The notes beneath the pieces are model-generated. The model was not told the DNA's origin. It worked only from the letters and a program-made list of their open reading frames with translations, and made no database searches. Of a stretch of 48,995 bases of DNA, positions 7,896-16,453 are shown in pieces; positions within the stretch are counted from its first letter, which is position 1, and each line of letters starts with the position of its first letter. The translations under genes were made by a program, and so were the position numbers. The DNA comes from Actinomycetales bacterium (lineage in GTDB: Bacteria; Actinomycetota; Actinomycetes; Actinomycetales; Kineosporiaceae): positions 1 to 48,995 of the forward strand of contig JAAYAH010000045.1 of the NCBI GenBank assembly GCA_012719445.1. Direction: 5' to 3'.

Positions 7896-10078
7896 GGGGG
7901 AGCCGACGGTCCGCCCCGACCCGCGTCCTGGTCCTGGTCGGCGCCCTGGCCCTGCTCACCGCCCCGGTGCTGGCCTCGACCCCGACCGCGGCGGCCCCCG
8001 GCGACACCGCGACTCCCGGCAGCACGACGACTCCCGGCGACACGACGAGCACCGTGCCGCTCTCGGGGACGCCGACCACGCTCCCGACCACGACCGGAGA
8101 GGCGACGGCGGGCACGGGGACGGACGCCGCGCGCGTGCCCGGCCTGGTGGACCACCTGCGCCGCGTCGGGCAGCGACTGGAGTTCGTGCTCCGGGCGAGC
8201 GACCTGCTCGACGGAGAGGTCATCGAGGGCGGGTCGGTGACGGTCCTCGCCTCCGACGGCGCCACCAGGGCCCGGCTGGCGGCGCAGGCGGTCCCTTTGT
8301 CCGGGGAGACTCCGGGGAGCGCCACCACCTCCAGCGTCGTCATTGCCCTCGACGTGTCCCGCAGCCTGCTCGCCGAGGACTTCCGGCGGGAGAAGACCGC
8401 TGCCGTCGCGCTGGTCGAGAAGCTGCCCCGGAGCACCCGGATAGGCCTCGTCGAGATCGGCTCGCGGGCGCGGGTGGTCGTCGGTCCCACCACGGACCAT
8501 GACCGGGTGACCGCCGCGATCCGGGACCTCGACCAGCAGGAGAACACCGCCCTCTACGACGCGGTCGCCGCCGCGGCGGGGGCCCTCGGCACCGAGGGCG
8601 TCCGCACCGTGGTGCTGATGACCGACGGGCGGAACGTGACCGACGAGGACCCTGCGTCGATCGACCGGACCACCGCGATCCGGATCCTCGAACGGCAGCG
8701 GATCAGCCTCTACGCCGTGGCCTTCGGCGCCAAGGCCGACCGGACCACCCTCGGCCTGCTGACGCGGGCCGGCGGCGGCCGGGTCATCGAGGTCGCCGAT
8801 CCGGCACAGCTCGGCACGGCGTTCGGCACGGTCGGCAGGACCATCGGCACCCAGCTCCTCGTCCACGCCGAGATCCCCGCCGACCTCCCGACCCGGCTCA
8901 GGGGCACCCAGATCAACCTGATGGTGACCGCGACCCTGCGCAGGACGGCGGCGGGGACGGCCGGGGCGAGGACCCTGACCGCCAGCGCCCACACCGTGCT
9001 GCCCACCGTCTCGGCCACCGAGGCCGCGGCAGCCCCGCTCACCCCGTTCACTCCCCCGCCGCCCCGGTTCGACGTCACGCCGCAGATCCTTGCCGTCGCC
9101 CTCGGCCTGCTGTTCCTCGGCGTGATCGTCCCGACCGGGTTCGCACTCGGCAGGATGACCCGCGGCTCGCGCCCGGAGGCGCAGATCACCCGACGGCTGT
9201 CCTCCTACACGCTCACCGGCACGGCACCGAAGAAGGTCCGCGTCGAGGAGCAGGTCGCGACCGGGCTCGGGGACAACGCGCTCACCCGGTCCGCCGTCGA
9301 CCTCGCGGACCGGGTCGTCCAGGGCCGCGGCCTGGAGGCGAAGCTCTCCTCCCGGCTGGAGGGCGCGTCGGTCCCGCTGCGCCCCGCCGAGTGGCTGCTC
9401 ATCCACGCGGGCAGCGCCGTGGTCACCGGACTGCTGCTGGTGCTGCTCTCCGGCGGCAGCGCGGGCGGCCTGCTGCTCGGGCTGCTGCTCGGCGGCGCCG
9501 CGCCGTGGATCCTGCTCGTGGTACGTCAGGGCCGGCGGGAACGGGCGTTCCTGGCCGCGCTGCCGGACACCCTCCAGATGCTGGCCAGCGGGCTGCGGGC
9601 CGGGTACTCGCTGCCGCAGGCCCTCGACGCGCTGGCCCGGGAGACCCGGCCGCCGATCAGCACCGAGGTGAACCGGGCCCTCGTCGAGAGCCGGCTCGGG
9701 ATGCCGGTGGAGGACGCGCTCGCCGGGGTCGCCGCCCGGATGGGCAGCAGGGACTTCGCCTGGGTGGTGATGGCGATCCGGGTCCAGCGCGAGGTCGGCG
9801 GCAACCTCGCCCAGCTGCTCACCACCGTGGCGGGGACCCTACGGGAGCGGGAGCGGCTGCGGCGACAGGTGCGCAGCCTCTCCGCCGAGGGCCGGCTGTC
9901 GGCGTGGATCCTCGGCCTGCTCCCGGTGGTCTTCGCGGGCTACCTCATGCTCGCCCGGCCCGACTACATCGGGGTGCTGTTCCGATCGGCGCTCGGCTGG
10001 GTGATGGTCGTCCTCGGTGTCCTCGCCCTGGCCGTCGGGGTCTTCTGGCTGGCGAAGGTCGTTCGGGTGGAGGTCTGA
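7892..10078 (+). CDS. tadB: vWA domain-TadB fusion protein
   Basis: 728 aa, more than twice the length of a usual TadB. Residues 1-30 form a signal sequence, followed by a Thr/Pro/Gly-rich linker to about 85. A von Willebrand A domain spans about 148-325 with a complete MIDAS: D154-x-S-x-S158 (DVSRS), Thr219 in ENTALYD and Asp245 in LMTDGRN. A Pro-rich stretch and a membrane helix (about 393-418) lead to the TadB/T2SSF part: two helices near 507-550, the cytosolic T2SSF core (PDTLQMLASGLRAGYSLPQALDALARET, REVGGNLAQLL) and C-terminal helices near 670-725. TadB is the membrane platform of the Flp motor. The topology places the metal-binding vWA domain outside the cell, where it could bind pilus, wall or host ligand. 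The outside location is inferred. Confidence 0.88.
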   Translation: MRGSRRSAPTRVLVLVGALALLTAPVLASTPTAAAPGDTATPGSTTTPGDTTSTVPLSGTPTTLPTTTGEATAGTGTDAARVPGLVDHLRRVGQRLEFVLRASDLLDGEVIEGGSVTVLASDGATRARLAAQAVPLSGETPGSATTSSVVIALDVSRSLLAEDFRREKTAAVALVEKLPRSTRIGLVEIGSRARVVVGPTTDHDRVTAAIRDLDQQENTALYDAVAAAAGALGTEGVRTVVLMTDGRNVTDEDPASIDRTTAIRILERQRISLYAVAFGAKADRTTLGLLTRAGGGRVIEVADPAQLGTAFGTVGRTIGTQLLVHAEIPADLPTRLRGTQINLMVTATLRRTAAGTAGARTLTASAHTVLPTVSATEAAAAPLTPFTPPPPRFDVTPQILAVALGLLFLGVIVPTGFALGRMTRGSRPEAQITRRLSSYTLTGTAPKKVRVEEQVATGLGDNALTRSAVDLADRVVQGRGLEAKLSSRLEGASVPLRPAEWLLIHAGSAVVTGLLLVLLSGGSAGGLLLGLLLGGAAPWILLVVRQGRRERAFLAALPDTLQMLASGLRAGYSLPQALDALARETRPPISTEVNRALVESRLGMPVEDALAGVAARMGSRDFAWVVMAIRVQREVGGNLAQLLTTVAGTLRERERLRRQVRSLSAEGRLSAWILGLLPVVFAGYLMLARPDYIGVLFRSALGWVMVVLGVLALAVGVFWLAKVVRVEV

Positions 10079-10080
10079 CC

Positions 10081-11019
10081 GTGGCTGATCGCGTCCTGCT
10101 CCTGCTGGGCCTCTGCGCCGTCTTCGGCGGCCTGCTCGCCCTGCTGACCGCTGGTTCCCGCACCGGTGAGCGGAAGGGCGTCACCCGGTCACTCGCCATC
10201 ATGGAGACGCTGAAACGGCCGTCCCCCACCCTGCGGGAGAAGGACCTGGAGCGGCCCTTCGCCGAGCGGGTGCTGGGACCGCTGCGGCTCCGGCTGGAGG
10301 TGCTCGGGCGACGGATCACCCCGGACGAGCGGTACCAGCGGATCCGGGACCAGCTGGACCTCGCCGGGAACCCGCCCGGGTGGACCGCGGACCGGGTGCT
10401 CGGCCTGAAGGTGACCTGCGCGATCCTCGGCGGGGCCGTCGCCCTCGGCCCGGTCCCACTGCTCGGCGGCGGGCTGCTGCCGACGATCGGGGTGACCCTG
10501 CTGCTGGTCCCGCTCGGCTGGTTCGCGCCGACGCTGTGGGTGTACCAGGTGGCCCACGACCGGTCCGAGCGCATCCGGAGGGACCTGCCCGACGCGCTCG
10601 ACCTGCTCACCATCTCGGTGGAGGCCGGACTCGCCTTCGACGCCGCGCTGACCCAGGTGGCCCGCGAGACCCGGGGGCCGCTGGCGCTGGAGTTCGCCCG
10701 GGTGCTGCAGGAGATGCAGATCGGCACCGGGCGGGCGGACGCGCTCCGGGCTCTCGGCGACCGCAGCGATGTCGAGGAGCTGCGGTCCTTCGTCGGGGCG
10801 ATGGTGCAGGCCGACGCCTTCGGGGTGTCGATCTCCGACGTGCTGCGGGTGCAGTCCACCGAGATGCGGGTCAAGCGCAGCCAGCGCGCGGAGGAGCTGG
10901 CCCAGAAGGTCCCGGTCAAGGTCCTCTTCCCGTTGATCTTCTGCATCATGCCGGCCCTCTTCATCGTGATCATGGGACCGGCTGCGATCAACATCATGAC
11001 CGCGTTCGGAAAGCGCTGA
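10081..11019 (+). CDS. tadC: Pilus assembly platform protein TadC
   Basis: 312 aa. Second T2SSF-family platform protein, partner of TadB and target of CpaF. GTG 10081 has GGTGGAGG a few nt upstream, inside the end of the TadB gene, and encodes MADRVLLLLGLCAVFGGLLALL as first helix. Two further helices lie near 105-160; the T2SSF signature DLPDALDLLTISVEAGLAFDAAL follows, with FVGAMVQADAFGVSISDVLR. It ends in a helix (FPLIFCIMPALFIVIMGPAAINIM) near 281-304. Gap to the upstream gene is 2 nt and to the next gene 1 nt, so it is in the same operon. Confidence 0.92.
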   Translation: MADRVLLLLGLCAVFGGLLALLTAGSRTGERKGVTRSLAIMETLKRPSPTLREKDLERPFAERVLGPLRLRLEVLGRRITPDERYQRIRDQLDLAGNPPGWTADRVLGLKVTCAILGGAVALGPVPLLGGGLLPTIGVTLLLVPLGWFAPTLWVYQVAHDRSERIRRDLPDALDLLTISVEAGLAFDAALTQVARETRGPLALEFARVLQEMQIGTGRADALRALGDRSDVEELRSFVGAMVQADAFGVSISDVLRVQSTEMRVKRSQRAEELAQKVPVKVLFPLIFCIMPALFIVIMGPAAINIMTAFGKR

Positions 11020-11020
11020 C

Positions 11021-12535
11021 GTGGCCCGACTGCTCATCGTGGCCGACGTCGTCGGGCTGAGCCTGCTGCTCGCCGACGTCCACGAGGTCGTCGTCGGCAG
11101 CGGTGACCTCGACGACCTCGCCGTGGACGAGGCGGGGCGAGTCGACGCCCTCGTCGTCGGCCCGCGCGACCCGATGCGGGTGCTGACGGCCCTGGAGACG
11201 CTGCGCAAGGAGGGGGTCACCCTCCCGGTGCTCGTGGTGGCCGGGTACCAGCCGTCCTGGGCCCGGATGACGACGGTGCCCTACGAGGGCGTGCTCGTCA
11301 TGCAGCCGCCGATCACCCAGGAGCCGCTCCTCGAGGCCGTTGCGGAACTGCTCCCTGACGACCCCGCGTCCCGGCGGCGCCGGCCACAGCCTCCCGACGA
11401 GTTCGCGGCACTGCCCGAGCCGGACACCCTGTCGCTGCCGAGACCGATGCTCCCGCCGACGGTGCCGGGCTGGGAGGAGGACACCGTCCCCTTCGCCGTC
11501 CCCCGGCTCGACCACGGGGCCGACGCCCCGGAGGAACCGCTCACCCCCCCTGCCGTGCCGGTCGAGTCCACTGCACCGGCCGATCCCGCCGTGCCGGTCG
11601 AGTCCACGATGCCGACCGAACCGGGTGCGCCTGCCGAGCCGGATGACGGTCGGGAGGCGGGCCCCGGTGGCGCGGACGGCGAGGGGCAGGGCCGGAGCCC
11701 TCGCAGCCGGCTCGGCCTGCTCGGCCGCAACCGGCAGGAGGCCGGCGGACAGGCCCTGGAACGACGGCTCGGCCCGGTGACCTACGCGGGCAGCCTCGGC
11801 CCCGGCGGGACGTCGCCGGAGCTGGTGTCCCTCGGCTTCAACGACGCGCCGGCGGAGCCGGTGACGGAGACCCGGGACGCCCTCGACGAGGACCAGGACG
11901 AGGGCACCGACGCCGACGCGGTCCCCGGGCCGAACGGAACCCGCCCGTCGCCTGCCGAGCGTCGGGTGACGGCCCAGGTCACCGCGGAGCAGCCGACCGA
12001 CCGGACAGGGCACGCCTGGTCATCCAGTGATCTGGTCCGACTGCTCAGCCGACGGGTGGAGGAGGTCTACGGGGTGCAGGACGCCGCCCAGGCCATCGCC
12101 GAGGAACTGGTCGAGCGCACCGACGCCGACGCGGGCGTCGTCCTCGTCCCGGACGGGCCGGTGTGGCGGGTGAGCGGCGGGGTCGGGCTCCGACCCATCG
12201 AGAGACGGCTCACCCTCACCGCCTCGCACTGGGTCATCGCGCAGACCGTCGGCACGGAGCGGGGGATCATCGTGGAGGACACCGACGCCGTGCGGAGCAA
12301 CCTGACCGGAGCCCCGCTGGCGGCGTGGCGGCACCTGCTCGGGGTCCCGGTCCCGACGACCAGGGTGCTGGCCCTTCTCGCCCGCAGCGGCGAGACGGAG
12401 CCGTTCACCGAGCGCGACCTGACGACGGTGCTCGGGGTGGCCAGGGACGCTGCAGCGGTGTTCCGGGACGCCGTCGAGGCACGCGCCCTCGCCAGGCTGC
12501 TCGCCCCGCTGCGGGACGAGGTGCCCGGCGGGTGA
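11021..12535 (+). CDS. Tad-operon protein with degenerate receiver-like and GAF-like domains
   Basis: 504 aa, not recognised by name. Residues 1-112 look like a response-regulator fold (MARLLIVADVVG, DALVVGPRDP, LPVLVVAGYQP), but the usual phospho-acceptor position reads VVGPRD, so Asp is replaced by Gly. Residues 115-320 are a low-complexity acidic Pro/Glu/Asp linker with an internal duplication (AVPVEST twice, 36-bp period, 11552 and 11588). Residues about 335-490 resemble a GAF domain (LLSRRVEEVYGVQDAAQAIAEELVERTDADAGVVLV ... GVPVPTTRVLALLAR). It has no membrane segment. Start GTG 11021 is 1 nt after tadC, so it is the last gene of the cpaB operon. It may sense a small molecule and act on the motor or on CpaE, but that is speculation. 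Confidence 0.6.
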   Translation: MARLLIVADVVGLSLLLADVHEVVVGSGDLDDLAVDEAGRVDALVVGPRDPMRVLTALETLRKEGVTLPVLVVAGYQPSWARMTTVPYEGVLVMQPPITQEPLLEAVAELLPDDPASRRRRPQPPDEFAALPEPDTLSLPRPMLPPTVPGWEEDTVPFAVPRLDHGADAPEEPLTPPAVPVESTAPADPAVPVESTMPTEPGAPAEPDDGREAGPGGADGEGQGRSPRSRLGLLGRNRQEAGGQALERRLGPVTYAGSLGPGGTSPELVSLGFNDAPAEPVTETRDALDEDQDEGTDADAVPGPNGTRPSPAERRVTAQVTAEQPTDRTGHAWSSSDLVRLLSRRVEEVYGVQDAAQAIAEELVERTDADAGVVLVPDGPVWRVSGGVGLRPIERRLTLTASHWVIAQTVGTERGIIVEDTDAVRSNLTGAPLAAWRHLLGVPVPTTRVLALLARSGETEPFTERDLTTVLGVARDAAAVFRDAVEARALARLLAPLRDEVPGG

Positions 12536-12576
12536 CGGCTCCGGTCCCCGGCAGGGAGTCGGTCCCCGCCCGACAG

Positions 12577-13575
12577 TCAGTCGGTGAAGACCCGCTCGTC
12601 CACGAGCTGCTCGTCGACGAGCTCCGCCGCGGTGTCGAACCGGCTCTGGTCGAGGTGCTTGCGCAGCTGGAGGTCGACGTGGTCGGGCCCGGAGCGGTTC
12701 TTCTCGACGGTGAGCACGACGTAGTCGCGGAACCGCTCGGCCCCGAGCGGGTCGTAGGTGAGGTGGTGCCGGGCCACCACGTCGTACTTGTCGTTGAGCA
12801 GCAGCACGACGTCCGCCTCGTAGGCGAGCGCCGAGGTCCCCCTCAGGTGCTGGATCCGCAGCCGGCGCCCGGCGGCGATCCCCTCCTTGTCGGCCGCGAC
12901 GATGGCGAGCACCGGGATCTCGAGGTCGAGGGCGAGGTCCTTGAGCCCCTCGACGACCCGGGTCACCCGCTCCTCCTCCGGCCCTCCCTCCGGCACGAAC
13001 ACCTTCTGCAGGTAGTCCACGACGAGCACCGGCCGGCGCCCGGTGCGCTCGACGGTGGACAGGACCACCTCGCGGATCTCGGCGAGGTCGGTGCTGGAGC
13101 CGCGCGAGCGGTGCACGAGCAGCCGGGGGCCCCAGGACCGGAGGGCGTAGGCGGCCTCACGGCCGGCCGGGAGGGGAGCCAGCCGCTCGGCCAGGATCCC
13201 GGGGAAGGCGCCGGTGCCCTCCATGACCTGCCGGACCCGGCGCAGGGACACGCCCTCCGGACCGAGCAGCTCCCCCGCCTCGATCGCGAGGAGCCGCTGC
13301 AGGACGACGGCGGCGTCGTGCTCGTAGGAGAGGACCACCGCCGCGTTCCCGGACGCGGCGACGTTCCGGGTGAGCTGGAGCGCGAACGCCGTCTTTCCGA
13401 GGCCCTGCGGGCCGCCCAGCAGGCACAGCTCCCCCGCCCGCAGGCCGCCGCCGAGCTGGACGTCGAGCAGCCGGAACCCGGTCGGCCAGACCGCCGGCGC
13501 AGCGGACCCTCCCCTGGCCAGGGCGGCGTCCGCTTCGTCGAGCACATCGGCAATCGTCTGTAACTGGTCGGTCAC
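12577..13575 (-). CDS. DnaB C-terminal-like (RecA-fold) ATPase
   Basis: 332 aa, only the motor part of a DnaB-family helicase with no N-terminal primase-binding domain. PTGFRLLDVQLGGGLRAGELCLLGG leads to Walker A GGPQGLGKTAFA, then SYEHDAAVVLQRLL, Walker B PVLVVDYLQKV, and HLRGTSALAYEADVVLLLNDK near the C-terminus, all in the DnaB order. Such short paralogues occur in actinobacteria; the true replicative helicase should be elsewhere. It lies opposite to and between the two halves of the pilus region, 41 nt from the convergent GAF-like gene and 65 nt from the divergent kinase gene. No functional link to the pilus can be shown. Start GTG 13575. Confidence 0.8.
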   Translation of the reverse strand: MTDQLQTIADVLDEADAALARGGSAAPAVWPTGFRLLDVQLGGGLRAGELCLLGGPQGLGKTAFALQLTRNVAASGNAAVVLSYEHDAAVVLQRLLAIEAGELLGPEGVSLRRVRQVMEGTGAFPGILAERLAPLPAGREAAYALRSWGPRLLVHRSRGSSTDLAEIREVVLSTVERTGRRPVLVVDYLQKVFVPEGGPEEERVTRVVEGLKDLALDLEIPVLAIVAADKEGIAAGRRLRIQHLRGTSALAYEADVVLLLNDKYDVVARHHLTYDPLGAERFRDYVVLTVEKNRSGPDHVDLQLRKHLDQSRFDTAAELVDEQLVDERVFTD

Positions 13576-13640
13576 GGTGTTATTCCATCAGATCGCCCCC
13601 GTTACAGTACGCACAGGCTCGTATATGGGAGAGTGAGCAC

Positions 13641-15281
13641 GTGGCGCTTGGCTGGCCGGGATTCACCTCGACGAGAACGTCCGTCGCCGCTCGGCTCGGG
13701 CTGCTCGCCATGTGCGTCGTCATCGCCGCCTTCCAGACCCCGCTGTCGCTGGCCGTGCTGCCGGCGGTGCTGCTGGCACCGATCTCGGTGGTCAGCCTGC
13801 TCCCCCTGCCCCGGCGGGTACCGCGCTGGGTGCTGACCGCGGGTGAGGCGCTGGTCGAGGCGACGCTGCTCGGCGCCCTCGGCCGACCGGGCACCTACTA
13901 CGCGCCCTACCTCCTGGTCGCGGTGGCACTCACCGGGTTCCTCTCCCCCATACTCGTCGCGCTCGCCACGGCAGCGCTCACCTCGGCCGCGCTGCTCGCG
14001 GCGGCGGCCGCTGCCCAGCCGGGGCACAGCCCGCAGGCGATGGGCGGGTTCGCCAACTGGGCTCCGGTGCTCGTCTCGGTCGCGTTCCTCGCCGCCTCGG
14101 TGCGCAGGGTGCGCGACGCGGGAACCCTGCGGATGGACCCCGCCTACCTCGACGCGCACCGACTGCTCACCGAACTGCACGTCGTCTCCCGCCAGCTCAG
14201 CCTCGGGCTGGACCCGCCGACCCTGGCCAGGGCGCTGCTCGACGGCGTGCGCGAGCAGATCCCGGTCCTGGACGCCGCGGTGCTGGTGCGCACCGAACGG
14301 GGCGGCTTCGTCCCGCTGGCCGGGGCCGACCCGGGCACGGGGGCCGCCGCCGTCCACGACGCCTGGGTGACCGCGGAGCCGGTGGTCCGCGCCGCGCCGG
14401 GAGAGACGAGTGACCTGACCATCCCGGTGCGGATGGGGATGCGGGTGGTCGCCGTGGTCTGGCTGCGGATCCCCAGAGAGGAGAACCCGCTGAGCCGGGT
14501 CAGGGACCTGAGGGCCCAGGTCGCGGAGGCCGGGCCGCGGCTCGCCTCCGCGCTGCTGTTCGACGACGTCCGGCGGCTGGCGACGGTGGACGAGCGCAAC
14601 CGGGTGGCCAGGGAGATCCACGACGGCATCGCCCAGGACCTGGCGTCGCTCGGCTACCTCGTCGACGACATCCGCAGCGACGCCGAGCCGACGACGGCGG
14701 ACCGGCTCACCACCGTGGTCGACCAGGTGCGCACCCTGATCAGTGAGATCCGATTGAGGATCTTCGACCTGCGGGCGTCGGTCGACGACGCGACCGGACT
14801 CGGCGCCGCCGTCACGGAGTACGTGCAGCGGGTGGCCTCGCAGTCCGGCCTTGCGGTGAGCGTCGCCCTCAAGGAGGGCGAGGACCGGCTGCCGACGGCC
14901 GTGGAGATCGAACTGCTGCGGATCCTCCAGGAGGCGGTGACCAACGTGCGCCGACACGCGGGGGCGAGCACCCTGCGGGTCGACCTCACCGTCGACGCGC
15001 CCCATGCCCGCCTGGTCGTCGTCGACGACGGCCGGGGCCTGCAACCGGGACGGGTGGACAGCATGGGGATCACCGGCATGCGGGAGCGGGCCACCCGGAT
15101 CGGGGCGAAGCTCAGGATCACTCCGGCGGATCCGCGGGGCACCCGGATCGAGGTGATCCTCGGCCGCGAGAGTCAGGGATTTGTACAGAGAGTAGATGTA
15201 TCGTCACTCTCACGTGAGATGCTGGTATCGACACGATCGGGACCACCCGGAGCTGGTCCGGGTCAGGAGGCGACGCAGTGA
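13641..15281 (+). CDS. NarL-type sensor histidine kinase (HisKA_3)
   Basis: 546 aa. About four or five membrane helices occupy residues 15-165. A GAF-like sensory region spans about 175-300. The dimerisation/phospho-acceptor motif ERNRVAREIHDGIAQDLASLG places the phosphorylated His at residue 327, and the HATPase domain shows LQEAVTNVRRHAGA (N box), VVDDGRGL and GITGMRERA. This is the class that pairs with LuxR/NarL regulators, and the next gene is one, overlapping by 4 nt. GTG 13641 follows a GGGAGAG site. Adjacent to the pilins, so control of pilus genes is plausible but not shown. The C-terminal tail after the HATPase domain (about 35 residues) is unusual and lacks known motifs. Confidence 0.9.
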   Translation: MALGWPGFTSTRTSVAARLGLLAMCVVIAAFQTPLSLAVLPAVLLAPISVVSLLPLPRRVPRWVLTAGEALVEATLLGALGRPGTYYAPYLLVAVALTGFLSPILVALATAALTSAALLAAAAAAQPGHSPQAMGGFANWAPVLVSVAFLAASVRRVRDAGTLRMDPAYLDAHRLLTELHVVSRQLSLGLDPPTLARALLDGVREQIPVLDAAVLVRTERGGFVPLAGADPGTGAAAVHDAWVTAEPVVRAAPGETSDLTIPVRMGMRVVAVVWLRIPREENPLSRVRDLRAQVAEAGPRLASALLFDDVRRLATVDERNRVAREIHDGIAQDLASLGYLVDDIRSDAEPTTADRLTTVVDQVRTLISEIRLRIFDLRASVDDATGLGAAVTEYVQRVASQSGLAVSVALKEGEDRLPTAVEIELLRILQEAVTNVRRHAGASTLRVDLTVDAPHARLVVVDDGRGLQPGRVDSMGITGMRERATRIGAKLRITPADPRGTRIEVILGRESQGFVQRVDVSSLSREMLVSTRSGPPGAGPGQEATQ

Positions 15282-16057
15282 CGGGCAACGGGTTCCATCA
15301 GGCACTCCATCAGCAGCCCCCCCAGGTGGGGACCCGTGGCCCGCAGGGTCACGTCCCCCCGCCGCAGGTGAGCCGCCCCTCCCCGCACCCCGCCCCGCAA
15401 CCCTCGGACCACGCGGAGCGACGGCTCCGGGTGCTCCTCGTCGACGACCACCAACTCATCCGGGAGGGTCTGCGCCGGGCCTTCGACCGCGCAGGCGACC
15501 TGGAGGTCGTCGGCGAGGCGAGCACCGCCGCCGCGGCGGTGGAGAGCCTCACCGCGCTCCAGCCGGACGTGCTCGTCACCGACATCCGGCTGCCGGACGG
15601 GGACGGGATCGCCCTGACCGCGTCGGCCAGGGCCGCCAACCCCCGGCTCGGCATCGTGGTGCTGACCATGTACGCCGGGGACGACAAGGTGTTCGCCGCC
15701 CTCGAGGCGGGGGCCTCCGGGTTCGTCGGGAAGGACGCCCCGGTCGAGGAGGTCGTGGCTGCGGCCCGGCACGCCGCGGCCAACCCGAGCGCGTTCACGG
15801 CCAGGGATCTGGCCGGCGCCCTGCGGCGTCGTGCGGCGGCCCCGGTCGGCCCCCAGCTCTCCCCGAGGGAGCGCGAGGTCCTCGGCCTGCTCGTCGACGG
15901 TCTCGCCATCGCCCAGATCGCCCGCCGGCTCTACATCAGCGAGTCCACGGCCAAGACCCACGTCGCCAAGATCTACGAGAAGCTCGGCGCCGGGAACCGG
16001 GCGCAGGCGGTCATGGCTGCGGTCCGGCTCGGACTGGTCACCACCGCCAGCGAGTAA
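15278..16057 (+). CDS. NarL/LuxR-family response regulator
   Basis: 259 aa. A ~45-residue Pro/Gln/His-rich N-terminal extension precedes a full receiver domain: acidic pair D56-D57 in LLVDDHQ, phospho-acceptor D102 in VTDIRLPDGDG, Thr in VVLTMY, and Lys in GFVGKDAP. A LuxR-type helix-turn-helix follows: LSPREREVLGLLVDGLAIAQIARRLYISESTAKTHV. It would bind DNA as a dimer after phosphorylation by the kinase encoded just upstream (GTGA overlap). The nearest downstream genes are the two Flp pilins, whose upstream region carries an inverted-repeat motif also found before tadE. The long N-terminal extension could partly be mis-started; no better start with a ribosome site is visible. Confidence 0.92.
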   Translation: MTGNGFHQALHQQPPQVGTRGPQGHVPPPQVSRPSPHPAPQPSDHAERRLRVLLVDDHQLIREGLRRAFDRAGDLEVVGEASTAAAAVESLTALQPDVLVTDIRLPDGDGIALTASARAANPRLGIVVLTMYAGDDKVFAALEAGASGFVGKDAPVEEVVAAARHAAANPSAFTARDLAGALRRRAAAPVGPQLSPREREVLGLLVDGLAIAQIARRLYISESTAKTHVAKIYEKLGAGNRAQAVMAAVRLGLVTTASE

Positions 16058-16255
16058 CCAAACTCCACGATCCACCACGGAACGTTTACATTCAATCACT
16101 CATTGTTGATGAGTCGGCGCGATCTCCTCAGTCATTTCGGGACAGCGAGTCATCCATTCACCTGATATGGGTCAGAAACTCTCTGCATCCACCTGATTAC
16201 GGTGCAGGATTATCGTGAACGCCGGGATGCGATCCCTCCCCCCGAAAGGACCGAG
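16058..16255 (+). promoter_or_regulatory. flp promoter region
   Basis: 198 nt with clearly lower GC than its surroundings. It contains the operator-like CAATCACTCATTG at 16093-16105, an overlapping ACTCAT-TGTTG-ATGAGT inverted repeat, and two CACCTGAT words (about 16159 and 16191). No -35/-10 pair is clear. AAAGGA at 16244-16249 is the ribosome site for flp1. Confidence 0.5.
16093..16105 (+). promoter_or_regulatory. Candidate shared tad operator, copy 3 (upstream of flp)
   Basis: CAATCACTCATTG, 163 nt before the flp1 start. Eleven of 13 bases agree with the site overlapping the tadE -10 (1822-1834). It begins 36 nt after the response-regulator stop codon. Confidence 0.4.
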
Positions 16256-16447
16256 ATGCTCCCCTGCCTCCGGACGATGATCCGAGCTCGCCAGGGCTCC
16301 GACGACGGCGCGTCCGCCGTCGAGTACGGCCTGCTGGTCGCCGCCATCGCCGCCGTCATCGTCGCCGTCGTGATCACCCTCGGCCAGCAGATCCTGGGCG
16401 CCTTCACGACCGTCAACGACGCGGTCGGCGGCATCCCAGCACCCTGA
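16256..16447 (+). CDS. flp: Flp-family type IVb pilin 1
   Basis: 63 aa. ATG 16256 has AAAGGA 6 nt upstream. A leader of about 18 residues ends at Gly, followed by ASAVEYGLLVAAIAAVIVAV; the G/A-S-A-V-E-Y pattern with Glu+5 and Tyr+6 is diagnostic for Flp pilins cleaved by a TadV/CpaA peptidase. The mature chain is about 45 residues, mostly one hydrophobic helix, ending VNDAVGGIPAP. Being first in the pair, it is probably the major pilin. The gene is followed 6 nt after its stop by a perfect hairpin. Confidence 0.93.
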   Translation: MLPCLRTMIRARQGSDDGASAVEYGLLVAAIAAVIVAVVITLGQQILGAFTTVNDAVGGIPAP

Positions 16448-16453
16448 CCGGAA

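Noticed and set aside
12536-12576. Terminator between the convergent GAF-like and DnaB-like genes
   Set aside because: There is a direct repeat of CGGTCCCCG but no good inverted repeat.
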